Source: Weissella koreensis KCTC 3621
Lineage (GTDB): Bacteria > Bacillota > Bacilli > Lactobacillales > Lactobacillaceae
DNA: 64,000 nt
NCBI RefSeq assembly: GCF_000277645.1
Contig: NZ_AKGG01000004.1
Coordinates: 50,603 to 114,602 of the forward strand
Direction: 5' to 3'
Positions 47,868 through 56,339 of this stretch are shown here, one piece after another. Numbering within the stretch: the first letter of the stretch is position 1; every line of letters starts with the position of its first letter. The notes under the pieces are model-generated. The model was not told the origin of the DNA and did not search any database. It saw only the letters and a program-made list of their open reading frames with translations. Made by a program: the position numbers and the translations under genes.

Positions 47868-48914
47868 ATGAAAGCAGCAATTTTTGAAAAGGCGGGGTTA
47901 GTTACCGTTCAAGATATTGATAAGCCAACTATCCAAGCAAATGATGATGTCATCATTAGAGTCGTGCGTGCTTGTGTTTGTGGATCTGATCTATGGGCTT
48001 ACGCAAATGGCGACAATAAACAAACTCATTCTGTTAATGATGGTCATGAGGCTATTGGGATCGTTGAAGAAGTTGGTTCAGCCATCACAACGGTACAACC
48101 GGGTGATTTTGTAATTGCACCATTCACACATGGTTGTGGTGAATGTGATGCTTGCCTTGCTGGTTTTGATGGAACATGTGATCGCCATCAAGGTGCAACG
48201 AACTGGTCTAATGGTTTCCAATCAGAATACATTCGCTTCCAGTATGCTAATTGGGCATTGATTAAGATTCCTGGACAACCATCAGATTATTCAGAAGGAA
48301 TGATCAAATCACTAACTACTCTAGCTGATGTTATGCCAACTGGGTACCATGCAGCACGCTGTGCTGATGTCCAAAAAGGTGATAAAGTGGTGGTCATCGG
48401 TGATGGTGCAGTTGGTCAATGTGCAGTGATTGCAGCGAAAATGCGAGGGGCTTCACAAATTGTACTTATGAGTCGACATGAAGATCGTCAAAAGATGGCG
48501 TTACAATCAGGTGCAACTGCTGTTGTTGCTGAACGTGGAGCAGAAGGAATTGCTAAAGTACGTGAGATTCTTGGGGGCGGCGCTGACGCTGCGCTTGAAT
48601 GTGTAGGAACTGAAGCTGCTATTGATCAAGCGCTTGGTGTACTTCATAATGGTGGTCGAATTGGTTATGTTGGTGTTCCACACTACAATAATCATGCTTT
48701 AGGTTCAACTTTTGCTCAGAATATTTCAGTGGCTGGAGGTTCTGCCTCTGTGACAACTTATGATAAGCAATTATTGCTTAAAGCTGTTCTGGATGGGAAT
48801 ATTAACCCTGGTCGCGTCTTTACTGAAACATACCGTTTGGATGATATCAATCAGGCTTATCAAGACATGCAAAATCGTAAAACAATCAAATCAATGGTTG
48901 TTGTAGCTGACTAA
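47868..48914 (+). CDS. Zinc-dependent alcohol dehydrogenase, copy 1
   Basis: Medium-chain dehydrogenase of 348 aa. The catalytic zinc Cys is in CVCGSDLW and the His in GHEAIG. The structural zinc cysteines are CGECDACLAGFDGTC, and the cofactor site is VVIGDGAVGQCAV with SRHEDR after it, suggesting NADP. It is closely related to the gene at 53310. The ATG lacks a strong ribosome site: only AGG about 11 nt upstream, while GAAAGGAA lies 50 nt away. A TATAAT lies 8 nt before the ATG. The antiporter gene follows at 45 nt. Confidence 0.9.
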   Translation: MKAAIFEKAGLVTVQDIDKPTIQANDDVIIRVVRACVCGSDLWAYANGDNKQTHSVNDGHEAIGIVEEVGSAITTVQPGDFVIAPFTHGCGECDACLAGFDGTCDRHQGATNWSNGFQSEYIRFQYANWALIKIPGQPSDYSEGMIKSLTTLADVMPTGYHAARCADVQKGDKVVVIGDGAVGQCAVIAAKMRGASQIVLMSRHEDRQKMALQSGATAVVAERGAEGIAKVREILGGGADAALECVGTEAAIDQALGVLHNGGRIGYVGVPHYNNHALGSTFAQNISVAGGSASVTTYDKQLLLKAVLDGNINPGRVFTETYRLDDINQAYQDMQNRKTIKSMVVVAD

Positions 48915-48959
48915 CTTTAGTGATTTTAAATTGATAAATCAAGCAAGGAGTAGTTTGTT

Positions 48960-50543
48960 TTGGAACTTTTGATTTCATCTTTTGTCATTATTGTAGCGGT
49001 CGCTTTGAGTAATATTGCTGCGCGTTATGTGCCTAAAATTTCTAGCACATATATTAATCTTGTTGTGGGAATTATTGTTGGGTTAATACCTATGACCAAT
49101 CATTTAGTTTTAGCTTTTAATAACGATATTTTCATGATTTTTGTTTTAGCGCCGTTATTATTTTTAGAAGGTCAGGCGACACCGTTATTAATTATTCGAA
49201 AAAAAGTTAAAAATATTGTGGGAACAGCTGTTATCTTGGCAGTGATTTCAGCAGTGATTGTGACGGTAGCAATTAATCAATGGTTTGGCTTACTAATTTC
49301 GATTGCATTGATTATTGTAGCCATTAGTACACCCACTGATGCCACTGCGTTTGATTCAGTAGTATCGGGCCGAGAAATTTCACAATCATTGCGAAAAACG
49401 TTGAAAATGGAGTCATTGTTTAACGATGCAACAGGTATTATTTTATTACAGGCGGCTATTTTGTGGTTGAGTACTGGTTATTTATCGTTTTGGACTAATA
49501 TGCGTGAGTTTTTAATTGAGCTAGTTGGTGGTTTGATTATTGGTGCTGTCCTAGCAATTCTATTAATCGCATTTCGTCAATATTTTCTTCGATCTACAAA
49601 TAACGTAATTTCATCGCAAACGTTGATCTACATTTTGACACCATTTTGTATTTATTTTGTTGCTGAGGAGCTAGGTGTCTCCGGAATTATTGCGGTGGTA
49701 ACCGCTGGATTAGTGCATAATAGTGAAGCAAATCGTAGTCGTTTTTCATCACCTAGGCAAATGCATCTTGGTATCCAGGTTAATAATTTTGCCGGTGAAG
49801 TTTTGAATAGCTTTGTTTTTGTTGTCCTGGGAATTAGTTTGGAAAGAATTTTCTTTAGTCATTATAGTGCAATGACTAATTCGTTGCAGTGGTTGGCAGT
49901 GGGGGTACTTGTTTATCTCCTTTTATTGTTATGTCGCTACGTTTATGCACGATTCTTTGTGACCGATAAAAAGCGTCGGACGGCCATCCTATTTGCTTTG
50001 GGTGGCGTTCATGGCACGGTGACCCTAGCGATGACCTTTTCTATTGCTAATGAAATTTCATCAGCGAATTTTAATTTTATTTTGATTGTAGAAACGGTTG
50101 TGATTATCTTAAGTATGTTGGTGCCAACCATCGCATTTAAGCTGATTCTTCCCCGTGATTTGGAAGTAGAAAATAAACCAACTGAATTGTTACGATTAAG
50201 GCGTGAAATGGTTAAGGTGGGGATTGAAAGGGTAAAAGAAATGGAATTGAGCCCTGAAGTTAAAGCCAGTGTGATCTATGATCTGCGTGATCAAGTTCAG
50301 AAGAATACGATGAATTCTTTTTTCCAGCAGTGGAAATCCGTGGGATCTAATAAAGATGTCTTGACTGGTTTGCAAAGCGTCGAGCAGCGGCGAGCTTTGA
50401 TGCAAGCCTTTAATGTTGAACGTCAGTATCTGTATGATTTGGCTAAACAGCATTTAGTAAGTTCTGAATATGTTTATGAAATATACAGTGAAATTTTATT
50501 GTCAGAATCATTAGTTTTAGATCCTCGTAATCAAATGATCTAA
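48960..50543 (+). CDS. Na+/H+ antiporter, CPA1 (NhaP) family
   Basis: Polytopic transporter of 527 aa with about 12 membrane segments and a roughly 130-residue helical cytoplasmic tail. The ion-site motifs are STPTDATAFDSV and LFNDATGIILLQ, the ND pair of CPA1 antiporters. GGVHGTVTLAM lies in a later helix. The start is TTG at 48960, behind AAGGAG at 48945-48950. It is 45 nt downstream of the first alcohol dehydrogenase, without a terminator, so they are likely one operon. It would export sodium or adjust internal pH. Confidence 0.9.
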   Translation: MELLISSFVIIVAVALSNIAARYVPKISSTYINLVVGIIVGLIPMTNHLVLAFNNDIFMIFVLAPLLFLEGQATPLLIIRKKVKNIVGTAVILAVISAVIVTVAINQWFGLLISIALIIVAISTPTDATAFDSVVSGREISQSLRKTLKMESLFNDATGIILLQAAILWLSTGYLSFWTNMREFLIELVGGLIIGAVLAILLIAFRQYFLRSTNNVISSQTLIYILTPFCIYFVAEELGVSGIIAVVTAGLVHNSEANRSRFSSPRQMHLGIQVNNFAGEVLNSFVFVVLGISLERIFFSHYSAMTNSLQWLAVGVLVYLLLLLCRYVYARFFVTDKKRRTAILFALGGVHGTVTLAMTFSIANEISSANFNFILIVETVVIILSMLVPTIAFKLILPRDLEVENKPTELLRLRREMVKVGIERVKEMELSPEVKASVIYDLRDQVQKNTMNSFFQQWKSVGSNKDVLTGLQSVEQRRALMQAFNVERQYLYDLAKQHLVSSEYVYEIYSEILLSESLVLDPRNQMI

Positions 50544-50578
50544 AATTAATCTGAATGATAGATAGTATTTACGTTATT

Positions 50579-50607
50579 AAAGCACTCACTTTGGTGGGTG
50601 TTTTTTT
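50579..50607 (+). terminator. Terminator after the antiporter
   Basis: An AAAGCACTCAC/GTGGGTGTTT stem and T tract. The region 50576-50600 is almost the same as the rpsI terminator at 46214. Confidence 0.8.
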
Positions 50608-50661
50608 AATGAATAAAAAATAATGTGACACATGATTTTCATTAAAAATATCGAATTACAC

Positions 50662-50695
50662 AAAAAAGGAGTCCAATTTAATGGACTCCTTTTTT
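50662..50695. terminator. Bidirectional terminator before DUF554 gene
   Basis: AAAAAAGGAGTCCA (50662-50675) and TGGACTCCTTTTTT (50682-50695) are perfect arms with a 6-nt loop. It ends the minus-strand DUF554 gene. Confidence 0.9.
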
Positions 50696-50701
50696 GATGT
50701 T

Positions 50702-51433
50702 TTAATTTGTTAACATGGGTAAAATCCAATTCATCCAAGCCCAGCTAAAGGGCATTGCTAATATCATGGACGGAATCATATCAGCAGTTGGAAAAATTTT
50801 AATCTTCGTAATTCTAAATCCAGTTGCCAGCATCAGCGCTCCGCCAACTGCTTTGAAGTCAGCAATCATGGCGGGGTTGGTTAATGGGTATATCATCCCA
50901 GCTAGTAAAAATAGGATGTAAAGAATAATAAATTGCGGTACCACAATAAAGGATACAACGTAACCTAAGTTGGCGGCAAAAATAATAGCAGTGAAGAAAT
51001 CTAAGATCGACTTTGAAATTAAAATTGTGGAATCACCAGTCATTCCATTAACTAATGATCCGTAAATTCCCGTTCCAGAAGCAGTGAATAAAACAATGAC
51101 AGTGATTAAAGTTGACATGAATTCTTCTTCAGGCATTCCCGATTTAACAGGAGCAATTTTAGCAATTCCACGTTGCATCAATCCTGCACCACGATTAATC
51201 CAACTTCCGAAGTGAAGAATCAAACCAAGTGCGGTTCCAATAATGATAGAAAAAATAACGGCGGCCATGTTTTTGGCCGGAGCAATGGCAATAATTCCCA
51301 TTACCATTGATGAAATTCCAAAAATCAAATTAATTTCTTCTTTAAATTTTTCTGAAAGTAGGTGACCAGCTAGTCCCCCAATTAAACCGCCAATAAAAAT
51401 AGCGGCTCCATTTACAATAATTCCTGTTGGCAT
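50702..51433 (-). CDS. DUF554 membrane protein
   Basis: Integral membrane protein of 243 aa with about seven hydrophobic segments and glycine-rich helices (GAAIFIGGLIGGLAGHLL at the N terminus). The family (YdfK/YqgA-like) has no firm function, though a transport role is suspected. The start is the ATG at 51433 behind GGAGG; a TTG at 51448 lies on the ribosome site. It is divergent from a LysR regulator 103 nt away, a layout that often means the regulator controls it. Confidence 0.88.
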   Translation of the reverse strand: MPTGIIVNGAAIFIGGLIGGLAGHLLSEKFKEEINLIFGISSMVMGIIAIAPAKNMAAVIFSIIIGTALGLILHFGSWINRGAGLMQRGIAKIAPVKSGMPEEEFMSTLITVIVLFTASGTGIYGSLVNGMTGDSTILISKSILDFFTAIIFAANLGYVVSFIVVPQFIILYILFLLAGMIYPLTNPAMIADFKAVGGALMLATGFRITKIKIFPTADMIPSMILAMPFSWAWMNWILPMLTN

Positions 51434-51495
51434 AAGACACCTCCTCAATATTTATATTCTAGAGGTTATAGAGATCACCAGCAATTCACAAACAA

Positions 51496-51521
51496 TGGTA
51501 TAATATTCCAAATAGGAATAT
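51496..51521. promoter_or_regulatory. LysR-type operator in the DUF554-lysR gap
   Basis: A perfect inverted repeat, ATATTCC (51503-51509), AAATA, GGAATAT (51515-51521), contains the T-N11-A form of LysR sites. It overlaps the end of an extended -10 TGGTATAAT (51496-51504) that reads toward lysR. It lies between the two divergent genes. Confidence 0.65.
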
Positions 51522-51536
51522 ATTAAAGGAGTTTTA

Positions 51537-52412
51537 ATGGACATTAAAAAATTAGAGATTTTTTTGAATCTCTCAAAAACAATGAATTATTCAGAAACTG
51601 CAGCACAACTTTTTACAACACAAGGGAATATTTCAAAGCAGATTATAACTTTGGAAAAGGAATTGGGAACTAGTTTAGTCGACCGAAGTCATCGACAAAT
51701 TAAGTTAACTTCAGCTGGAGAAATTGTGACGCAAATGGCCCCTAAAATTGTATCTGAATTTCAAAATATGCAACAAAAAATTCAACAAAATAAACAATAT
51801 GTAGATCAACTATTAAGAATCGTGACGGTTCCGTCTGTCGCAAATTATCGAGGATTGGAATTAATTATTAATTTTCATATGCAGTATCCGGAAATAAAGT
51901 TAGATTTAACCGAGGTTGAAGGAGATCACGTTTTAGATACCTTAAAAAATGGTGGGACTGGTGTTGTTTTTGCGCGTGACTTTGGAATTTTAAAAAATAA
52001 ATATGATAGTGTCATAACTGAGGAGGATTGCTTTGTTTGTTTACTACCCAAGGATCATCCTTTAGCACATCAAAAAACGATTGCATTAGCTGATTTATCA
52101 CAAGAAAACTTTTTATTATTGGGCCGGGAGACCATGCTTTATGATCATGTAATTAATTTGACAAAAAAAGCAGGATTTGAACCACGAGTTAGTTACGACG
52201 GTCGACAACTTAAAATCATTTTGAATATGATTGAAAAGGGAATTGGTATCGCGATTGTTATGGATAAAAGTGTTGACCTACCTAGTGATGGGTCGATTAT
52301 AAAACGCCCAATTGATCTCAGTGAAAATAGTCAAATGTTATTCATGCGAAATTATAATGTAAAGTATCCAAAAGCAGTGGAACTTTTTTGGAAATTTTTA
52401 CAAACCAACTAA
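51537..52412 (+). CDS. LysR family transcriptional regulator
   Basis: A 291-aa regulator. The winged-helix unit is at residues 1-60 (LEIFLNLSKTMNYSETAAQL, then TTQGNISKQIITLEKELGT). A linker helix is near 65-85, and the periplasmic-binding-like effector domain runs from about 90 to 290. AAGGAG precedes the ATG. It is divergent from the DUF554 gene, with a palindromic site between them. The effector is unknown. Confidence 0.92.
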   Translation: MDIKKLEIFLNLSKTMNYSETAAQLFTTQGNISKQIITLEKELGTSLVDRSHRQIKLTSAGEIVTQMAPKIVSEFQNMQQKIQQNKQYVDQLLRIVTVPSVANYRGLELIINFHMQYPEIKLDLTEVEGDHVLDTLKNGGTGVVFARDFGILKNKYDSVITEEDCFVCLLPKDHPLAHQKTIALADLSQENFLLLGRETMLYDHVINLTKKAGFEPRVSYDGRQLKIILNMIEKGIGIAIVMDKSVDLPSDGSIIKRPIDLSENSQMLFMRNYNVKYPKAVELFWKFLQTN

Positions 52413-52456
52413 GCAGAGATAATTAATTAAAAATGATGATAATACGGGGATAAAAA

Positions 52457-53113
52457 ATGCAAATAAAAGATATTACGATAATTTTAAATGAATTATCTAA
52501 TGAAGAAAATGCAGCAAAACAAAAAAGGTATTTACGAAATCAATTTGAATTTTTGGGTATTTCATCACCAAAACGAAAGCTTGCCTTGCGAGACTTATTA
52601 AAAGCGGAGAAAAAACTAAATATAATCGATTGGACACTTCTTAAAAAACTTTGGGATCAACCTCAGCGCGAATATCAATATGTTGTAATTGATTATTTAA
52701 CGGCTATGCAAAAATTAATTACATTTGATGATGTAATAAAAATTGAATATTTTCTTAGAACTAAACAATGGTGGGATTCAATCGATGGATTTAATCGCAT
52801 TATGAGTGATTTGGGATTATTAGATTCGCGGTTAAATCAGGTCATGTTACAGTGGTCTCAGGATGATGATTTTTGGATTAGACGAGTTGCCATTGATCAC
52901 CAATTATTACGTAAAAATGAAACTAATATTGAACTATTAGAGACTATTTTATTAAATAATTTGGGTAGTAGTGAGTTTTTTATTAATAAAGCAATCGGTT
53001 GGGCGTTGAGAGATTATTCTAAAAGTAATCCTGACTGGGTTCGCTATTTCATAGAAAAATATCATTCAAAACTGGCACCACTAAGTATCAGAGAGGCTAG
53101 TAAATATCTTTAA
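52457..53113 (+). CDS. AlkD-like DNA alkylation repair protein
   Basis: A HEAT-like repeat DNA glycosylase of 218 aa for bulky or cationic alkylated bases. The key residues fit AlkD: Trp106 and Asp110 in KQWWDSID, corresponding to Trp109 and Asp113 of the Bacillus cereus enzyme, and Trp in GWALRDYSK. It should excise 3-methyladenine and 7-methylguanine. The ribosome site is weak (GGGG about 10 nt before ATG). It lies 44 nt after lysR and may share its transcript. Confidence 0.88.
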   Translation: MQIKDITIILNELSNEENAAKQKRYLRNQFEFLGISSPKRKLALRDLLKAEKKLNIIDWTLLKKLWDQPQREYQYVVIDYLTAMQKLITFDDVIKIEYFLRTKQWWDSIDGFNRIMSDLGLLDSRLNQVMLQWSQDDDFWIRRVAIDHQLLRKNETNIELLETILLNNLGSSEFFINKAIGWALRDYSKSNPDWVRYFIEKYHSKLAPLSIREASKYL

Positions 53114-53228
53114 TAGATGAGTTTAGTTTTAGATGATTCAATATCATTTAACTTTAAAAATTAGCTGATAAAGTTAATTTCAAAAAATTAAAAAACATAT
53201 TAAATAACTTGATTAAAATTAAGCTCCA

Positions 53229-53281
53229 ATGATAAGATTATCATAATAATTCAAGTGTTATAGGATACTACTAAAGTATCC
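53229..53281 (+). promoter_or_regulatory. Two palindromic sites before alcohol dehydrogenase copy 2
   Basis: ATGATAA-GA-TTATCAT (53229-53244) is a perfect 16-bp palindrome over a possible -10 TAAGAT. GGATAC-7 nt-GTATCC (53263-53281) is a second inverted repeat. Both look like operators; no cognate regulator is identified. Confidence 0.55.
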
Positions 53282-53309
53282 AGTCAATAAGATTGAGAGA
53301 ATATATTTT

Positions 53310-54347
53310 ATGAAAGCAACTGTATTTATTAAACCTGGAAAAGTTGAAGTACAAAACTTAGACAAGCCGGTTATAGAAAAAGAAACTGATGCAATTATTC
53401 GTGTAGTTCGTGCGTGCGTGTGTGGATCTGATTTATGGTGGTATCGTGGTATTTCAGAACACGAATCAGGTTCAGCGGTTGGTCATGAAGCAATTGGAGT
53501 TGTTGAAACAGTTGGGTCAGCAGTTGATACAATTAAGCCAGGGGATTTTGTTGTAGTTCCGTTTACACATGGATGTGGAAACTGCGCAGCTTGTTTGGCT
53601 GGATTTGATGGTGATTGTTTGAATCGTGATAGCCACTCAGTTGGTTATCAAGCTGAATATTTACGTTATGATAATGCAAATTGGGGTCTGGTTAAGATTC
53701 CAGGACAACCTAGTGACTATTCTGAGGAAATGTTAAATTCATTGCTAACTTTATCTGATGTGATGGCAACTGGTTATCATGCGGCAGCAACGGCTGAGGT
53801 TAAGTCAGGTGATACCGTAGTAGTCATGGGTGATGGTGCGGTTGGTTTGTGTGGAGTTATCGCGGCTAAGTTACGTGGAGCAACACGGATTATTGCTATG
53901 AGCCGGCATGAAGATCGTCAAAAATTAGCTCTTGAATTTGGAGCGACTGATATCGTAGCTGAACGTGGTGATGAAGCAGTTGCTAAGGTGCTTGAATTAA
54001 CTGATGGTGGAGTTGATGCAGTACTTGAATGCGTTGGAAATGAACAATCAGTGGAAACCGCCTTACAAGTTGGCCGCCCAGGAGCTATTGTCGGCCGTGT
54101 TGGAATTCCACAAAAGGCTGAAATGAATACCAATCAATTATTCAGACGTAATATCGGCCTACGTGGTGGAATTGCCGCAGTTACAACATATGATAAAGCT
54201 ACTTTGTTAGATGCTGTTTTGAATGGTGAAATTAATCCAGGTAAGGTATTTACGCAAAGTTTCGCCTTGGATGATATTCAAGCTGCTTACGCTGCAATGG
54301 ATGAACGAAAAGCTATTAAATCATTGGTTGTCGTGGCTGATAAGTAA
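53310..54347 (+). CDS. Zinc-dependent alcohol dehydrogenase, copy 2
   Basis: A 345-aa paralogue of the enzyme at 47868, sharing long identical stretches such as RVVRACVCGSDLW, PFTHGCG, ACLAGFDG, IPGQPSDYSE and MSRHEDRQK. The catalytic and structural zinc ligands are all present, and the same SRHEDR stretch suggests NADP. It is transcribed alone between two palindromic sites and a perfect terminator. The two copies have different upstream control regions, so they probably answer different signals. Confidence 0.9.
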   Translation: MKATVFIKPGKVEVQNLDKPVIEKETDAIIRVVRACVCGSDLWWYRGISEHESGSAVGHEAIGVVETVGSAVDTIKPGDFVVVPFTHGCGNCAACLAGFDGDCLNRDSHSVGYQAEYLRYDNANWGLVKIPGQPSDYSEEMLNSLLTLSDVMATGYHAAATAEVKSGDTVVVMGDGAVGLCGVIAAKLRGATRIIAMSRHEDRQKLALEFGATDIVAERGDEAVAKVLELTDGGVDAVLECVGNEQSVETALQVGRPGAIVGRVGIPQKAEMNTNQLFRRNIGLRGGIAAVTTYDKATLLDAVLNGEINPGKVFTQSFALDDIQAAYAAMDERKAIKSLVVVADK

Positions 54348-54351
54348 ATTT

Positions 54352-54389
54352 AAAAAGGTCATTGCTTTTATAAAGCAATGACCTTTTTT
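54352..54389. terminator. Terminator after alcohol dehydrogenase copy 2
   Basis: AAAAAGGTCATTGCTTTA and its complement form a nearly perfect 18-bp hairpin with a T tract. Confidence 0.9.
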
Positions 54390-54444
54390 GTTTTGTTAAA
54401 ATTATAAATATTTAAAAATATCTAATAGAAATAGGTGTAAAATT

Positions 54445-54462
54445 AAATAAGTATATTAGTAT
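54445..54462 (+). promoter_or_regulatory. GntR operator candidate, TSUP-kdgK promoter
   Basis: AAATAAGTATATTAGTAT matches 14 of 18 positions of the palindrome ATACTAATATATTAGTAT. The right half is complete. It lies 48 nt before the permease gene. Confidence 0.45.
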
Positions 54463-54510
54463 ATAACAGATCGATAGATTTAAAGAATTAATTATATGTA
54501 GGGGTGGAAT

Positions 54511-55257
54511 ATGTTTTATTTAATACTTATAATAGCGGGAATATTTTCGGGAATATTTGCATCAGTTGCCGGTATGGCATCGATAGTATCATATCCGGTA
54601 TTAATGGCACTGGGCTATTCACCAGTAATGGCGAATGTTTTGAGTACTGGATCGTTAGTTTTATCAGGATTAGGTTCTGTGACATCATCATATAACTTAA
54701 TTAAAAAAAATATTAAAATTACTATTGGAATTGTTATATCAGCTTTATTGGGGGGGACATTAGGAAGCTATTTACTTATATCTTTACCTAAAGATAATTT
54801 TGAGCATTTAGTACCATATTTTGTTTTATTGTCAGCTGTTTTATTGTTTTTTTCAGGTAAATTATCAAATATAACTAGTAATATTAAAAAAATTAGCAAG
54901 AAAAGGTATCTAGTAATATTGGGGGCTAGTTTATTAGTTGGTGTTTATATTGGATATTTTGGATCAGGTGCGGGTTTAATGCTTGTTTCAGTTTTATTAT
55001 TATTAATTCCAGCTAGCTTTGTCGAAATTAATGCAATTAAAAATTTTACAACAATGATGACTAATCTTTTGTCTTTTATTATCTATCAAGCAAATGTTTC
55101 AGTACATTGGAGTACAATAATTGTCATGGGAGTTGGTATGTTTATAGGAGGATATTTGGGACCAAAAATTATGTTGTATTTTCCAGATCGTATGTTGAAA
55201 TTATTTGTGGGGGTTTGCGCATTAGGATTATCCGGATATTTATTTTACGTAGGATAA
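54511..55257 (+). CDS. TSUP (TauE/SafE) family membrane transporter
   Basis: A 248-aa permease with about eight hydrophobic segments. The two family half-repeats are visible: GIFSGIFASVAGMASIVSYPVL near the N terminus, and VGVYIGYFGSGAGLMLVSVLL in the second half. Members move sulfite, sulfonates or small organic acids. GGGGTGG precedes the ATG. It is 59 nt upstream of KDG kinase with no terminator. An organic-acid or sugar-acid role in this cluster is therefore possible, but not proven. Confidence 0.85.
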   Translation: MFYLILIIAGIFSGIFASVAGMASIVSYPVLMALGYSPVMANVLSTGSLVLSGLGSVTSSYNLIKKNIKITIGIVISALLGGTLGSYLLISLPKDNFEHLVPYFVLLSAVLLFFSGKLSNITSNIKKISKKRYLVILGASLLVGVYIGYFGSGAGLMLVSVLLLLIPASFVEINAIKNFTTMMTNLLSFIIYQANVSVHWSTIIVMGVGMFIGGYLGPKIMLYFPDRMLKLFVGVCALGLSGYLFYVG

Positions 55258-55316
55258 GCTAATTAAATTAAATCTATATTAACGATAAAATTATGGATTG
55301 GAAGGAACTCTATAAT

Positions 55317-56279
55317 ATGAGTGAAGTTTTAACATTGGGTGAAGCTATGGCTGTATTTGCTTCTAGTGACATAGACGAACCCCTTTGGAAAGCTAAGCAT
55401 TTCGATAAATATTTAGCTGGAGCTGAGGTCAACGTGACCATTGGATTATCACGATTAGAACATTCAATCGAATTTATCACGCAACTTGGTGATGATCCAA
55501 TTGGTGAATTTATTCAGTATGAGTTGAAAAAAAGTAATATAGATATAAAAAATATTAGTATTAATAGGTTATATCAAACCGGTATTATGATGAAACAGAG
55601 GGTCCTTCATGGTGATCCTGATACTGCTAGTCTCCGTAAAAATTCTGCTGCGAGTCATCTGAATATTGAAAAAACAGCAACATTATTATTGGATCAACCC
55701 GAGGTTATTTACTTTACAGGAGTGTTTTTAGCTCTTTCAGAGCAAACGAGAAAATCTTCAAAATGGTTAATAGAAAAATATAAAAATGTTCCTGATATTA
55801 AAACTGTATTTGATACAAATTTAAGACCAAACTTGTGGGAAAGTACAAGTGAAATGATTAAAACCGTTAACTATTTTGCGCATATGGCTAAAATTGTATT
55901 ACCGGGGCTTGATGAAGGGAAAATTTTAACAGGGAATAGAGAGCCTAATGACATAGCTGATTTTTACTTAAACAATTCAGATATAACAGAAATTGTAGTA
56001 ATAAAATTAGGTGTAAATGGGGCGTTTTTAAAGGATAAATATGGACACAAAATGACTATACCTGGTTTTAAAGTTGATAAAATATTAGATACAGTTGGTG
56101 CAGGTGATGGATTTGCAGTTGGCTTAATTTCAGGTTTATTAGAAGGATTAAGTATCGAATCGGCAATTGTGCGCGGGAATGCGATCGGTGCAATGGCCGT
56201 TCAATCTTATGGCGATAATGATGGATATCCTACAATGCTAGAATTGAATCAATTTTTAGTTCAGCATGATCAAATATGA
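55317..56279 (+). CDS. kdgK: 2-keto-3-deoxygluconate kinase
   Basis: A PfkB-family kinase of 320 aa that makes KDPG from KDG. The N-terminal TLGEAMAVFASSD and GGAEVN-like AGAEVNVTIGLSRLEH are typical, as is the C-terminal DTVGAGDGFAVGL with catalytic Asp264. The start is ATG 55317 behind AAGGAAC; an earlier ATG at 55293 precedes that site. The kinase acts after UxuA, which is encoded 6 kb downstream. A KDPG aldolase gene is not in the window. Confidence 0.87.
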   Translation: MSEVLTLGEAMAVFASSDIDEPLWKAKHFDKYLAGAEVNVTIGLSRLEHSIEFITQLGDDPIGEFIQYELKKSNIDIKNISINRLYQTGIMMKQRVLHGDPDTASLRKNSAASHLNIEKTATLLLDQPEVIYFTGVFLALSEQTRKSSKWLIEKYKNVPDIKTVFDTNLRPNLWESTSEMIKTVNYFAHMAKIVLPGLDEGKILTGNREPNDIADFYLNNSDITEIVVIKLGVNGAFLKDKYGHKMTIPGFKVDKILDTVGAGDGFAVGLISGLLEGLSIESAIVRGNAIGAMAVQSYGDNDGYPTMLELNQFLVQHDQI

Positions 56280-56280
56280 A

Positions 56281-56321
56281 AAAACGACTTATTTAGATTT
56301 TATTTCTAAATAGGTCGTTTT
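56281..56321. terminator. Bidirectional terminator between kdgK and the dehydrogenase
   Basis: A 17-bp stem (56281-56297 with 56305-56321, one G-U) with A and T flanks serves both convergent genes. Confidence 0.9.
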
Positions 56322-56339
56322 ATTTATATAAAATATAAG

